In this document: in pieces, positions 15,858 to 24,628 of the stretch
How positions within the stretch are numbered: position 1 is the stretch's first letter
How the letters are laid out: each line of letters opens with the position of its first letter
Origin: a virus
Virus record (IMG/VR): IMGVR_UViG_3300005337_000003
Coordinates: 62,001-126,000 of that record
Direction: 5' to 3' (one strand)
Length of the DNA: 64,000 bases
The notes under the pieces: model-generated
Told to the model about the DNA's origin: nothing
Seen by the model: the letters and a program-made list of their open reading frames with translations, nothing else
The model's database searches: none
Position numbers and translations under genes: made by a program

Positions 15858-17606
15858 TTACCTGGTTACTTCCTGCCCTCCTACATAAGAAACCGTAGCT
15901 GTCCCGGTTGTTGCATATCTTATTCGCACATTAGCTCCGGCAGGTATCCAAGATACTATCTGTCCCGTTTGTCCCACCGTAAGTTGCAGTGTCACTGTTA
16001 CGCCGACACCACTTGATGATCCAAAAGGCTGCAGACTGGCCCAACTGGAACCCCCATTAGTGGAATATTCCAAAAATACAGTGGCAGCAGAAGTTCCGAC
16101 TAACAACGGGTTAGTAGTACTGCAGGTCACAAAGTAGGATACAAATGCAGGCTTCGTAGATATTGTAAATCCTGTAGAGGATGTGCTGGTGGTTACAGAC
16201 CTGGCTGGATTATTAGTAATACTCGGCGCAGCTAATGATATTGTATAATTCGGATAACTTCCTGTTATCACAATGCCGTCTCCTGCTGTTAAGCTTATGG
16301 CCGGGGCCGGAATAATTACAGAATTCCCACCACTAATCGCCAAAGTATTACCGTTAGTGGCTGAATTTGTAGTTAAGGATAAAGTCTGCAACTCGTTAGT
16401 TATACTACCATCTACTTCCGCCTGGAGGGGTATATAGCCTATGGCTGTTGTAACCTGAGCGGTTGTAGGCGTATAAGTGATCGGCTTGTAATTAGCATCA
16501 CTCTGTGCTTTAGTATAATAATTACTCAAATCTGTAGTAGGCAGCGTCACTGTGCCGCCTCCCAGGCTTAGCTGCAATGATCCTGAATTCAAGGATAAAG
16601 ACTGCAATTCATTCGAAATATTACCATCTACCTCGACCTGTAAAGGTACATAATTCAAAGCCGTAGTCACTTGCTGAGAAGTGAGTGCGGCTGTCTGTGT
16701 TGGTATAACGAAAGAACCTCCGCCAACACTCAAGGATACAGTCTGCCCGGTTATAGAAATAGCTTGTATCTCATTTGTTGGATTCCCATCAACCTCCGCA
16801 GTTAAAAATCCGCTCGGGTTACCACTCAGCGGGTAGCCATCAGTTATACCATATCCTGCCAGTGTAGTTGGCTTTCCCGTCAAAGAACTGAATGCTTGGG
16901 CTGGAATAGCTACCGAATTGCCTCCGGCTGCATATATAGAATTACCTGCTACTCCTAGTGTCGGGGAGTATGCAGAAATGAAATTAAGGGGATTTGAATA
17001 AGGATAGGGCGTATAGGTTAAGGCGCCATTAATATCAGCAGCAGTGACACCCGTAATGTATCCTGCATTGTTAGTCCACTGTGTAATGTTGCCTGATTTA
17101 TTAGTGAACGTCATGACATTGTTGCTTGTGGCATACCCTGCAAGCGCGTGGTTTCCCCAACCAAAAGCTGAGTCCCAGTTACCTATACGTACTGCTGTAA
17201 CGCTGCTGGCTGCAGATGCAGTAAATACAGGGTCAACTTCAGAGGATATGTAACCTGCGGGATTGGCCGCCGAGTAAGGAGTATAACTCAGTGCGGAGAT
17301 TATGGCGGCTGCTGTAAGAGAGACGCCTGGGGATCCTACTAGAAGCTTGCCTCGGCTATCAACACCTAGTACTCTACTAATAGTACCGTCACTTCGAGTA
17401 GAATCATAAGACAAAAAATGGACTCGATTAGCTTTCCACTTAGCAAAAGTAGAATCCAAAGCGCTCATGGTCCAGTTATCGCTATCCAGCATATACCACT
17501 GGTAGGTTGCGTCTGGAAGGTTGATACGGGCATACATATATTGGGCCCTGGCCGCCAGGGGAATACCCAATACAAGCAAAATAATGACTATTTTTAAAAT
17601 CAGCAT
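15858..17606 (-). CDS. tail fibre with an N-terminal signal-like segment
   Basis: 582 residues. It contains fibre-type repeats: YTPYSAANPAGY, AGYGITDGYPLSGNP, then several EVDGN-x-x-NELQ units spaced 60-90 residues apart, as in many phage tail fibres. The C-terminal 130 residues are T/S-rich strands, probably the receptor-binding head. Unusually, the N-terminus MLILKIVIILLVLGIPLAARAQ looks like a Sec signal peptide with an AxA cleavage site. That segment may instead be a hydrophobic attachment helix. The gene sits in the fibre/adhesin/glycosylation operon. Confidence 0.75.
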   Translation of the reverse strand: MLILKIVIILLVLGIPLAARAQYMYARINLPDATYQWYMLDSDNWTMSALDSTFAKWKANRVHFLSYDSTRSDGTISRVLGVDSRGKLLVGSPGVSLTAAAIISALSYTPYSAANPAGYISSEVDPVFTASAASSVTAVRIGNWDSAFGWGNHALAGYATSNNVMTFTNKSGNITQWTNNAGYITGVTAADINGALTYTPYPYSNPLNFISAYSPTLGVAGNSIYAAGGNSVAIPAQAFSSLTGKPTTLAGYGITDGYPLSGNPSGFLTAEVDGNPTNEIQAISITGQTVSLSVGGGSFVIPTQTAALTSQQVTTALNYVPLQVEVDGNISNELQSLSLNSGSLQLSLGGGTVTLPTTDLSNYYTKAQSDANYKPITYTPTTAQVTTAIGYIPLQAEVDGSITNELQTLSLTTNSATNGNTLAISGGNSVIIPAPAISLTAGDGIVITGSYPNYTISLAAPSITNNPARSVTTSTSSTGFTISTKPAFVSYFVTCSTTNPLLVGTSAATVFLEYSTNGGSSWASLQPFGSSSGVGVTVTLQLTVGQTGQIVSWIPAGANVRIRYATTGTATVSYVGGQEVTR

Positions 17607-17626
17607 ACCATTTAAATCTAAAGAAA

Positions 17627-17980
17627 TTAAAGGATCTGAGGCATCAGCTTGATAGTATAGCTGGCAGAAGGCAGATTAACAGAGGAAGCTGAATAATTAT
17701 TCAATCTCACTGTTATCACTCCGTCAACTGCCACATAGCCATCAAAGAAAATATTAGCTGTTTTAACAGCTGGAATAATCTCTACTAAATCTTTAGTTGT
17801 AGCCGAGGGTTCCGATACGGTCAACACAGAACTGGTCTGTGGCAGTGTATTGGCAAAATTCAAAGCGGCAGAAACGGTCTTCACTGCAACAAACGGGGAT
17901 AACGTGTCTCCGCCCTTGGCGTGAATTAGTCCCTTCCAGTTTGATGATAGAGGTGTGGTGACTTGGGGAGCATAAATCAT
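17627..17980 (-). CDS. small virion-region protein
   Basis: 117 residues from the ATG at 17980, chosen because the CACACAAC leader ends right before it; an in-frame start further up would run through the promoter. The content is strand-rich with many T, S, V and A, like a small beta-sandwich. It precedes the tail fibre. Function unknown. Confidence 0.65.
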   Translation of the reverse strand: MIYAPQVTTPLSSNWKGLIHAKGGDTLSPFVAVKTVSAALNFANTLPQTSSVLTVSEPSATTKDLVEIIPAVKTANIFFDGYVAVDGVITVRLNNYSASSVNLPSASYTIKLMPQIL

Positions 17981-18014
17981 GTTGTGTGTTTTTTTTGTGT
18001 GTAGTACAAAAATA
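17981..18014 (-). promoter_or_regulatory. -7 element and CA leader inside the fibre operon
   Basis: Minus strand TATTTTTG (18007-18014) fits TAnnTTTG; no good -33 box. It is followed by TACTACACAC, an A8 run and CACACAAC before the ATG at 17980. It may give a separate transcript for the fibre genes after the glycosyltransferases. Confidence 0.5.
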
Positions 18015-18067
18015 ACACAATTTGCTCCCATAAAGTAAAAAAGGCTAATAAATTTGTTAAAAAGGTA

Positions 18068-19726
18068 TCACAAACGAGACAATCCACTCCGTATGATCAG
18101 CTCATATAGTTCAGAGGCCCAATTCGAAGCCGAAAACTTGTCCCAGGCCAACTTAAATCCATTCTCAGCTATACTATTGCGTACGTCTGGATTTCTATAC
18201 AAAAAGTCAAGGGCTTGGGTCAATTCGTATTTGTTCCTGTAGTAAACACAATGATACATGTCCATGAAATACTTTTCGATACCTGGAAATACCCGCATAA
18301 GGGCACAACTGCCGGCAGCCATGGCTCCCAGGTTACGAGGAGTAAAATAATCCTCTACATCCCAATAATTATTCTCACAAATTACCGCATACGATTCATT
18401 ATATAATTTGGGGGTTTCACGAACGGGTAATACACCATTAACAAATCCTGATCCATAAAAAACAACCTGAGTCGGGTAATTAGCCTTCACCAACTCATAA
18501 ATTTCCTTACGACTCTCACCTCCAGGAAGATGGCTGTAGAGGTTGCCTGCGTATGCTATTTTACCCTCTTGCAGCTGTTGATTGGGTAAAAACCTCCAAC
18601 TCTGGATAGGCTCCCATATAAATTCGCATGGCTTGTTCAGGATTCTTCGATATACCTGGCGTTGTTCCCCGCTGAAGGGCACCAGGTAGAGATCCACTAT
18701 CGGTTGGAATTCAATAAAGCTTTGGGATGGGAAAGGGGAATAATCGCCGGTCCACATAACAAAAGAGGCGCCGGTTTGTTCCTTTAGGATACGACAGTGC
18801 TCCATGTACATAGATGCCTGGTATAGTATCGTATGGGGCTTAAAATCAATTGCCTTCTGTAGGTCACCATCAAACAGGAACACATTATACTTTTCCGATA
18901 AGGCCCGGCTCAAATCCCCAAAATATCCATCATCCGAAATATGCAACTGGTAGTCCATGGGGATCCATAAAAGATTCTGCCGTACTTCCTGTTCCGGAAT
19001 CGCCGTGTAATTAAAGCGCGGGTGATCCTTAAGGTAATCAGGCATCTGTAATTTATCATAAACCATAGGCTCTCCCCATAAGTCAGGATATACCGGATGC
19101 AGATCCGTATCTTCATTTCCGGGAGTCCAGGCCAGATATTTAGACATATAATTCTTACGTATCTCGGAACTATGAGAGAAAGTGCTCAACTTGTATCGGA
19201 TAGTCTTCAGGCTTTGTGCCCAGCCAAAATGAAGCACTGTACCACTCAACAACTCTGTGTCGTCTGCCATAGCTACTACACGTTCCAATCTTACCGGGTG
19301 CTGATCATCCGCGTAGTAATGCTCCCAATCTCTAAAAAAATGCATGAACCCGGCCACTTTATAATACCGAGCCTGCTTAGATTCCAATTGCTCCAGCAGT
19401 TTTTTGGGTTCCAAATATATCTCATCGGCATCGATACGGAATATCACATCGAAGTCGGCAGAATGTTTATACCTCTCACTTATATGCTCTGCTTCCGAAC
19501 CAAACCGATCGTGGGCCTCCCAAATCAGCTTATGGCCTAGAACTTCTGAAGCGATCTTAAATATTTGAGCTTCCGTATCAGGACAAGTGAGGTTAGCCGA
19601 AAACCCAAAGGATGGCTGACGACTATAAGCAATGTGGAATTTATCAACCACACCGTAAACGCTGATTAATGCCTCTCTTAAAAGTTCAGCTCCGTAATGA
19701 ATGGCACAAAACCCAAGTACTTTCAT
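18068..19726 (-). CDS. two-domain glycosyltransferase (GT-A plus CgeB-like GT-B)
   Basis: 552 residues. Residues 1-225 are a GT-A type domain with RIDADE (97-102) as the metal/nucleotide-sugar DxD motif; they match the 243-residue protein at 21193 along their length (CPDTE, VVDKF, VLGxKLxW, DxDE in the same order). Residues about 255-552 look like a CgeB-type glycosyltransferase: FVMWTGDYSPF, IAYAGNLYSH, YTPRNLG-like segment with NLGAMAAGSCALMR. The enzyme could add two different sugars. ATGA overlap with the small gene upstream. Last enzyme of the cassette before the fibre genes. Confidence 0.8.
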   Translation of the reverse strand: MKVLGFCAIHYGAELLREALISVYGVVDKFHIAYSRQPSFGFSANLTCPDTEAQIFKIASEVLGHKLIWEAHDRFGSEAEHISERYKHSADFDVIFRIDADEIYLEPKKLLEQLESKQARYYKVAGFMHFFRDWEHYYADDQHPVRLERVVAMADDTELLSGTVLHFGWAQSLKTIRYKLSTFSHSSEIRKNYMSKYLAWTPGNEDTDLHPVYPDLWGEPMVYDKLQMPDYLKDHPRFNYTAIPEQEVRQNLLWIPMDYQLHISDDGYFGDLSRALSEKYNVFLFDGDLQKAIDFKPHTILYQASMYMEHCRILKEQTGASFVMWTGDYSPFPSQSFIEFQPIVDLYLVPFSGEQRQVYRRILNKPCEFIWEPIQSWRFLPNQQLQEGKIAYAGNLYSHLPGGESRKEIYELVKANYPTQVVFYGSGFVNGVLPVRETPKLYNESYAVICENNYWDVEDYFTPRNLGAMAAGSCALMRVFPGIEKYFMDMYHCVYYRNKYELTQALDFLYRNPDVRNSIAENGFKLAWDKFSASNWASELYELIIRSGLSRL

Positions 19727-19926
19727 TCTTTTTTGCCTTGTGATTTATAAAATGTATCTGCGGTGTATAAGGCGCGAGTGATCAACTCGTCAGCTATGGA
19801 AATATTTTTAGAGGTGGCTGTCTCAGAAATAGAAGCGTAAGCCATTCCGTTTCCATATACTCCGTTCAACATAGCTATCAATACCTTAATAGCCAGTTCT
19901 TCCTTTTTTTCTGATAATTCACTCAT
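19723..19926 (-). CDS. small protein in the glycosylation cassette
   Basis: 67 residues, helical (ELAIKVLIAMLNGVYG, then ADELITRALYTADTFYK). ATGA overlaps on both sides. May be a small partner of the glycosyltransferases; no family recognised. Confidence 0.7.
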   Translation of the reverse strand: MSELSEKKEELAIKVLIAMLNGVYGNGMAYASISETATSKNISIADELITRALYTADTFYKSQGKKE

Positions 19927-20627
19927 TGTTTTAGTTTTTCTATTTTAGCTTGCATCATATCACGGACTGTCGGCCATTCTTCTTTATCTTGCTCAATAAC
20001 CCAATCTATTCCCTTTATAGAATAAATAGTACTCGATCCCTCATGGAAAGATTTAAGTTTGTCATACATCACTGTGGGGAAGCCAAGTTCTCGACATATC
20101 GAATATATCCAGTTATCTCCGAACCAGACCTTGATGTTTTTAGGTATGGGGTATACGCAGTGGGCATGCTGCCTGTTTAAAAATATAGCTATTCCTGGAA
20201 ATCCTTCTGGGATCCACCTGTGCATATCAGATAAAAGATAATCTATATCGTGGAAAATTTCTTCCTTATTAACCTCTGTGGGAATAGGTACATAATTGGG
20301 GTATACCATCCAGAATTTTTGTAAAGCTCCTACAAAATCACGATGCAATATAATGTCAGAATTCAATATTCCCAAGTGCGTGTACTGCTCATTATTAATA
20401 AATTCCTCCAAGAAGAAATTCCAGGCAGGATTCACATAAATATTCTCAGGCCTATCTACAATCTTGACATTGGGTAGATCCCTGTAATTATCAAATAATA
20501 TCTGTATTTCTTGGTTGTAACCATTAGCAAATAACATCACATCCACCGGGTGGTGAACAACCGACTCTATGCATTGTCGTGTAACATGCGGATTATTAAC
20601 TATAGGGATGCACAATAGAAGTTTCAT
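19923..20627 (-). CDS. glycosyltransferase, GT-A (family 2-like)
   Basis: 234 residues. It starts with a family-2 type strand and helix (LLLCIPIVNNPHVTRQCIES) and has a metal-binding motif GILNSDIIL (NSD at 89-91). GFPGIAIFLNR and WFGDNWIY fit the acceptor side. Likely uses a nucleotide sugar to glycosylate a virion protein or a phage sugar chain. Coupled by ATGA to the methyltransferase gene. Confidence 0.75.
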   Translation of the reverse strand: MKLLLCIPIVNNPHVTRQCIESVVHHPVDVMLFANGYNQEIQILFDNYRDLPNVKIVDRPENIYVNPAWNFFLEEFINNEQYTHLGILNSDIILHRDFVGALQKFWMVYPNYVPIPTEVNKEEIFHDIDYLLSDMHRWIPEGFPGIAIFLNRQHAHCVYPIPKNIKVWFGDNWIYSICRELGFPTVMYDKLKSFHEGSSTIYSIKGIDWVIEQDKEEWPTVRDMMQAKIEKLKQ

Positions 20628-21196
20628 ATCTTATTTACGCACTCCTTAAACTCATCTACCGTAATTACAGTCATCACTGGTGTATTTTTTCGATTAGCCT
20701 CATACCAGGCCCAATCAAATTTTGACATGTCCAGATTCGAACCCACAGGCTCGTGTCTGGGGAAAATCAATCCACATCCTTGATCGGTATCGATAATGAA
20801 CATGACATCTTTACTTATCTCCTTTAATGCTGCCCATGCCTTCCAGCCATCTCCGTTGAGATAGGGATTCTGATGCTCTTCTGTTGGCGGTAAAAGATCA
20901 TGAACCATAACTATGCCTCCAGGACACACCTTGTAAGCGTTTAATATATCTTTAGCTACCTGATCCGATCCGTGCCAGCCATCTATAAAACAAATGTGAA
21001 ATTGCTCCTGGTTATGAGCAAAGAATTGATCGGACGTCATCTTATGCGTAGCTGCGCTACCAATATCGGGGTCTACGCCTACTTTGTAATCGCAGCTTAT
21101 CTGGCTGAAGCACTCTCCCCACTGTACTCCTATTTCAAGGTACTTTTTAGCTCCCAGCTTGTCAATAAATAACTGTAGTATTTCCCAACGTTTCAT
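20624..21196 (-). CDS. class I SAM-dependent methyltransferase
   Basis: 190 residues. YLEIGVQWGECF (19-30) is the glycine-rich SAM-binding motif, GVDPDIG (40-46) the acidic second motif, and CFIDGWH (69-75) with GGIVMVHDLLPP (93-104) are the third and fourth segments, as in the Methyltransf_24 type. In a run of glycosyltransferases the likely substrate is a sugar hydroxyl. ATGA overlaps on both sides. Confidence 0.8.
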   Translation of the reverse strand: MKRWEILQLFIDKLGAKKYLEIGVQWGECFSQISCDYKVGVDPDIGSAATHKMTSDQFFAHNQEQFHICFIDGWHGSDQVAKDILNAYKVCPGGIVMVHDLLPPTEEHQNPYLNGDGWKAWAALKEISKDVMFIIDTDQGCGLIFPRHEPVGSNLDMSKFDWAWYEANRKNTPVMTVITVDEFKECVNKI

Positions 21197-21924
21197 CGTA
21201 TTATCTCCTTATTATAGTTAGGGTGCAGTTTCAAAAAATCTGGAAGAGTGGTCTTATCGAAGGGTGTTGTGGTTTGCCAGATTTGACGTGACACAGGGTG
21301 TAGCCATTCTGCTTTCTCGTTGAGCCAATTGTCGTAAATGACTTTCCATTCGGGACGTAATTCCGAACGATGGCCTGATAGGCGCCATTTATACTCGGCT
21401 ATCTGGTCACTTTGTGCGTATGAAAAATGATAGACTGTTAGGTTGACTTCTCCCTGTCCGGAATTTCTTCGCAGATTAAAGAAGCGAATGGGCCTGAAGC
21501 CATCTGTGCAAACCTCATTAAATGAGCGCCAAAAATTGAGATAACCTGCCACGCCATAGGCTCTATAAGGACCTTCATATACTTCATCTAGTACTCTGGA
21601 TAAGGCCCCAGGATGGAAGACCTCATCTGAATCTACAGCAACTAACACGTCAAATCCGGCAGCGTGAGCAAATGCAGCATCCCGGTGTTGACCTTCAGAC
21701 CTGTAAACCGCATGATCCCACACCAACTTAGAACCCAAAACCCTGTAGGCAATATCATAGAGCTCACCCTCTGTGTCTGGACAAGGAATATCTGTACTGT
21801 ATCCCTGCGAACCTACAGGTGTGTAGAGTACTACAAACTTGTCTACTACAGCTTCTACACTTTTGAGGGAGGCCTCTAAATACTCTTTGCCGTAGAGGAT
21901 CGGCATATATCCGATTACTTTCAT
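21193..21924 (-). CDS. glycosyltransferase, GT-A, paralogue of the 18068 N-domain
   Basis: 243 residues. Same order of conserved segments as residues 1-225 of the 552-residue enzyme: MKVIGYMPILYG, VVDKF, CPDTEGE, LGSKLVWD and the metal motif VDSDE (97-101). Probably a nucleotide-sugar dependent transferase. The duplication suggests two similar acceptors or donors. ATGA couplings on both sides. Confidence 0.78.
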   Translation of the reverse strand: MKVIGYMPILYGKEYLEASLKSVEAVVDKFVVLYTPVGSQGYSTDIPCPDTEGELYDIAYRVLGSKLVWDHAVYRSEGQHRDAAFAHAAGFDVLVAVDSDEVFHPGALSRVLDEVYEGPYRAYGVAGYLNFWRSFNEVCTDGFRPIRFFNLRRNSGQGEVNLTVYHFSYAQSDQIAEYKWRLSGHRSELRPEWKVIYDNWLNEKAEWLHPVSRQIWQTTTPFDKTTLPDFLKLHPNYNKEIIR

Positions 21925-22526
21925 TTATATTGATTCATTACTTGTTTAACTTGTTCTGGTGTTAACCATTTATCTATCGCGTGGTAGGTCAAAGTCCCCA
22001 GGCTAAATACAGACTCTATTCCCCATCTAAGGCAAACATCTCTGGGCGCTAAATTGCCCAGGTTATGGTAGTACATTGTATTGCAAAAATACACATCCTC
22101 ATTTATATTCTTCCAGGGGTGGTTATTAATTACCTGCAGCATGACATTAGGATCTCTTAAGCTGAGGCCTCCGTTACCTCCCCGAGCCTGGAACCCCCAA
22201 GGGGCACCAACATAGGAGTATTCAAAAAAATCCTGTATACCAAATCTCAGGAACCCGCTATCGCTTTGAAAAATCAATACCCGATCATAATTTATATACT
22301 TTTCCCAAAAGGCAACAGAGGTTAACAATCGGTTGTATCCGCCTAACTCAGAAATCTCGCACTCAAAAAAAGTAGCTTCAGGAAACAAGTTAGACCATTC
22401 CCGTATCTTCGAACCTGTAGTCCATATCACCAGATCGTGATTGTAATCAATATAGTCCCTGTGACGATTAATCACAGGAACTATATCTACATTGCGTGTT
22501 TCTACGATTGTTAAACAGAGCTTCAT
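21921..22526 (-). CDS. DUF5672-type putative glycosyltransferase
   Basis: 201 residues. RVLIFQSDSGFL (82-93) followed by YVGAPW (105-110) and GGNGGLSLRD (116-125) are the signature segments of the DUF5672 family, thought to be glycosyltransferases. NEDVYFCNT (around 140) is a further conserved acidic site. First enzyme of the cassette. The ATG lies 2 nt after the TAA of the upstream frame. Confidence 0.75.
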   Translation of the reverse strand: MKLCLTIVETRNVDIVPVINRHRDYIDYNHDLVIWTTGSKIREWSNLFPEATFFECEISELGGYNRLLTSVAFWEKYINYDRVLIFQSDSGFLRFGIQDFFEYSYVGAPWGFQARGGNGGLSLRDPNVMLQVINNHPWKNINEDVYFCNTMYYHNLGNLAPRDVCLRWGIESVFSLGTLTYHAIDKWLTPEQVKQVMNQYK

Positions 22527-22528
22527 TG

Positions 22529-22789
22529 TTACATCAAATTAGCTGCAGAGGTATATATTGCGGTACCGACAGTGGGTTCTACATAATCTGAAAACCCTTT
22601 AGTTCCGATGCCTCCTCCGTATTCAAATTTCATTCCGCCTCCACAGGCACCTGTAATTCCGCTACTTGCGACCCTTCCGTGGGAAGTGAATTCATCAGAA
22701 ATCACTTGGAATTTATTTAAAAGTGGAGAACTCTTGTATTTATCATCGTTATCCCTTAAACCTGCAGATAACGATGTTGCTAAAAAGGG
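22529..22789 (-). CDS. 86-codon frame reached by a possible -1 frameshift
   Basis: Open frame without a start codon at its 5' end. It begins in the -1 frame relative to the 70-residue gene upstream, exactly at C CCT TTT TAG, and runs to TAA at 22529. Composition is protein-like, with several glycine-rich turns (GACGGGMKFEYGGG). In-frame starts exist only late (ATG leaving about 33 residues; a GTG earlier). If read by frameshift it extends the small protein to about 155 residues. It fills an otherwise empty 250-nt gap in a packed operon. The alternative is a non-AUG start or non-coding leader of the cassette. Confidence 0.45.
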   Translation of the reverse strand, partial: PFLATSLSAGLRDNDDKYKSSPLLNKFQVISDEFTSHGRVASSGITGACGGGMKFEYGGGIGTKGFSDYVEPTVGTAIYTSAANLM

Positions 22790-22992
22790 CGAACGGCCAC
22801 CTCCACCTGATCCAGCTGCTCTTTATAATTGACAGGGATATTCATGGCAGCGGCCATTGATGCGCTGTGTTGACTAACAGAAAGTATTGTACTTAATTCT
22901 ACAATTACCTTCGATTTAAGTCCTTCTTCTTTTTCCTGCTTGTCAGTAGGATGCCACAGGATCACATACTGAAATAGTTGTTGTTTTGTCAT
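22780..22992 (-). CDS. small conserved phage protein ending in VRPF
   Basis: 70 residues. MTKQQLFQYVILWHPT at the start and IPVNYKEQLDQVEVAVRPF at the end recall a short protein found in many phages, where the last residues are also hydrophobic-R-x-F. So termination at the TAG may be normal. The slippery heptamer overlaps the last two sense codons. Confidence 0.7.
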   Translation of the reverse strand: MTKQQLFQYVILWHPTDKQEKEEGLKSKVIVELSTILSVSQHSASMAAAMNIPVNYKEQLDQVEVAVRPF

Positions 22993-23033
22993 GTTATTGC
23001 CGGTTAAACCTGTACGCCGGAAGGTTCTATGAT

Positions 23034-23417
23034 TTAACTTCTTATTACCTGGTAAAACTTAGGACGTCTAAACCGGTAATTAGCCCCGTCCTGATAAACA
23101 ATTGTAAAGCTGAAATAGTCATTATTCTCAGTAATACAAACAACACAATTTCTTCCAGCAAGATCTATACAGGAAGCAATTGAGCCTGAATCCACATTGA
23201 TATACTTCCGAATAGTAAACGTCTGATCTAAATCATTGGCCGTGTCCTGTAGTCTAATAACAGAATACATCAATTCTACAACAACATGGGAAGATGGGTT
23301 TGGAAGTTTGACCTGGGTGTATGCGGCGCCGTTCCAATGCTCCACCTGATTATATCTGGATATTTCTACCTGGCCGCGAAGGGTCCAACTTATAAGTATT
23401 AATAGGATTATTCGCAT
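23034..23417 (-). CDS. small exported protein
   Basis: 127 residues with a probable signal peptide, MRIILLILISWTLRGQ, cut after position 14-16. The mature part is strand-rich with cysteines at SCIDLAGRNCVVC, possibly disulphide-bonded in the periplasm. It overlaps the HTH gene by 10 nt. Could be a periplasmic or surface protein such as an exclusion factor, or a virion part. No family recognised. Confidence 0.65.
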   Translation of the reverse strand: MRIILLILISWTLRGQVEISRYNQVEHWNGAAYTQVKLPNPSSHVVVELMYSVIRLQDTANDLDQTFTIRKYINVDSGSIASCIDLAGRNCVVCITENNDYFSFTIVYQDGANYRFRRPKFYQVIRS

Positions 23418-23614
23418 TCTTCTATTTGATTTATTTTCATTTCTAATTTTAAAAGCTTAAGCATCCTGGCAACCTCATGTATATAGAATTTGCCGCTTTC
23501 TAATTTCCGGTAATACGTTACCTGGTGGAAGCCTGCATATCTGGATATTCGCGGAATAGACACATTAAGTTCTTTACGCCTTGACTCTATTGTTTTTAAT
23601 ATGTCCGTGTCCAT
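23408..23614 (-). CDS. XRE-type helix-turn-helix protein
   Basis: 68 residues. Helices at ILKTIESRRKELN, ISVPRISRYAG-like turn (SIPRISRYAGFHQVTYYRKL) and VARMLKLLKLEMKI fit a Cro/C1-type HTH with recognition helix around 30-40. Likely a DNA-binding regulator. It is overlapped by the genes on both sides, so it is co-transcribed with the exported protein. Confidence 0.7.
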   Translation of the reverse strand: MDTDILKTIESRRKELNVSIPRISRYAGFHQVTYYRKLESGKFYIHEVARMLKLLKLEMKINQIEECE

Positions 23615-24030
23615 AATTTACTCTGTAGATACTTTTCAAGGAAAATATTGTATACTCTATAGGCGTGTACCCTTTTATGGAAGTAAAAATTATAATCTGA
23701 TGCGTCGCTAATATATACCAGCACTTTCCAGATGCCTTCCATATCTGCCTTCCATAAATCCACGGATCTTATATGTGTATAACTAGACGAACATATAAAA
23801 AAGTTAATACCTTCTTTAGCGGGCAAAATTGAATCTTCCTCCAGGTCTAAAGAATCAAAATCCCCATGAAATTCGAAGTGATCATAGTGGAGATGGATCT
23901 CTAACTTTCGGCAGTTCGTAACCTCCTGCCTTTTTAATTTGACTGGTTGCAAGGTTATGATGGTAGCTACTTTAGGATCACTAGACTCCTTTATTGAGAA
24001 TTCATGTATGATTTTTTGGTTGTCTTCCAC
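23596..24030 (-). CDS. unknown protein with GTG start
   Basis: 144 residues from a GTG at 24030, preceded by the CA-rich leader AACCAACACACT. Mixed strands and acidic patches (DFDSLDLEEDS). Overlaps the HTH gene by 19 nt. No family recognised. Confidence 0.65.
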   Translation of the reverse strand: MEDNQKIIHEFSIKESSDPKVATIITLQPVKLKRQEVTNCRKLEIHLHYDHFEFHGDFDSLDLEEDSILPAKEGINFFICSSSYTHIRSVDLWKADMEGIWKVLVYISDASDYNFYFHKRVHAYRVYNIFLEKYLQSKLWTRTY

Positions 24031-24136
24031 AGTGTGTTGGTTTAAAAAACATTAACACCAATGCCGAATCGGGCAAGAATATCCTTGCAGTAGTTCAGTT
24101 CATGAGTTCTTTCTTTTTGTGTGGTGGGGGATTTCA

Positions 24137-24619
24137 TTAGGGCTTAAGTATCAATTCGTAAAAGTCTTCATCGAATATATTCCTCTTGATATTCGGGTAT
24201 TTTTCTCCAACGTATTTGAGAATTAATTCCATACATTTAAATGTATTCCTTGCGTTGGTCTTGAACCCGTCAGTAATTTTGACATGAAATGTGCTTTCAA
24301 ACTCATTACATATTTCCACTTTTCCGTAAGCAGATAGCAAGTGTTTTAGTGTAGATATATTTATATCAGCTTTTTCCATATTTGACTTGTCTTCACATTG
24401 GTTCTTGTAAAACTGTTCCTCCTTGTCCCCAGTTACTTCCCCATAGAGTCTTATCCTCCAGTAAGCGATAAGCCTAATAACCTCTTTGTGTTCTTCTACA
24501 TAAACAACCTCGCACCCACACTGCATTTCCCCTTCAATTAAATAAAGGATAGCTAGTAAGCACTCAATATGCGCGAGTACTTTTGTGTTGGTGTATTTGC
24601 TTTCGGGCGTTGAACTCAT
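24137..24619 (-). CDS. unknown protein
   Basis: 160 residues, mostly helical, with cysteines at CLLA, GCEV, QCED and a charged middle (EHKEVIRLIAYWRIRL). The leader GAAAAGAAAAA is A/G-rich. The 106-nt gap to the next gene holds no ORF. No function assigned. Confidence 0.65.
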   Translation of the reverse strand: MSSTPESKYTNTKVLAHIECLLAILYLIEGEMQCGCEVVYVEEHKEVIRLIAYWRIRLYGEVTGDKEEQFYKNQCEDKSNMEKADINISTLKHLLSAYGKVEICNEFESTFHVKITDGFKTNARNTFKCMELILKYVGEKYPNIKRNIFDEDFYELILKP

Positions 24620-24628
24620 TTTTTCTTT

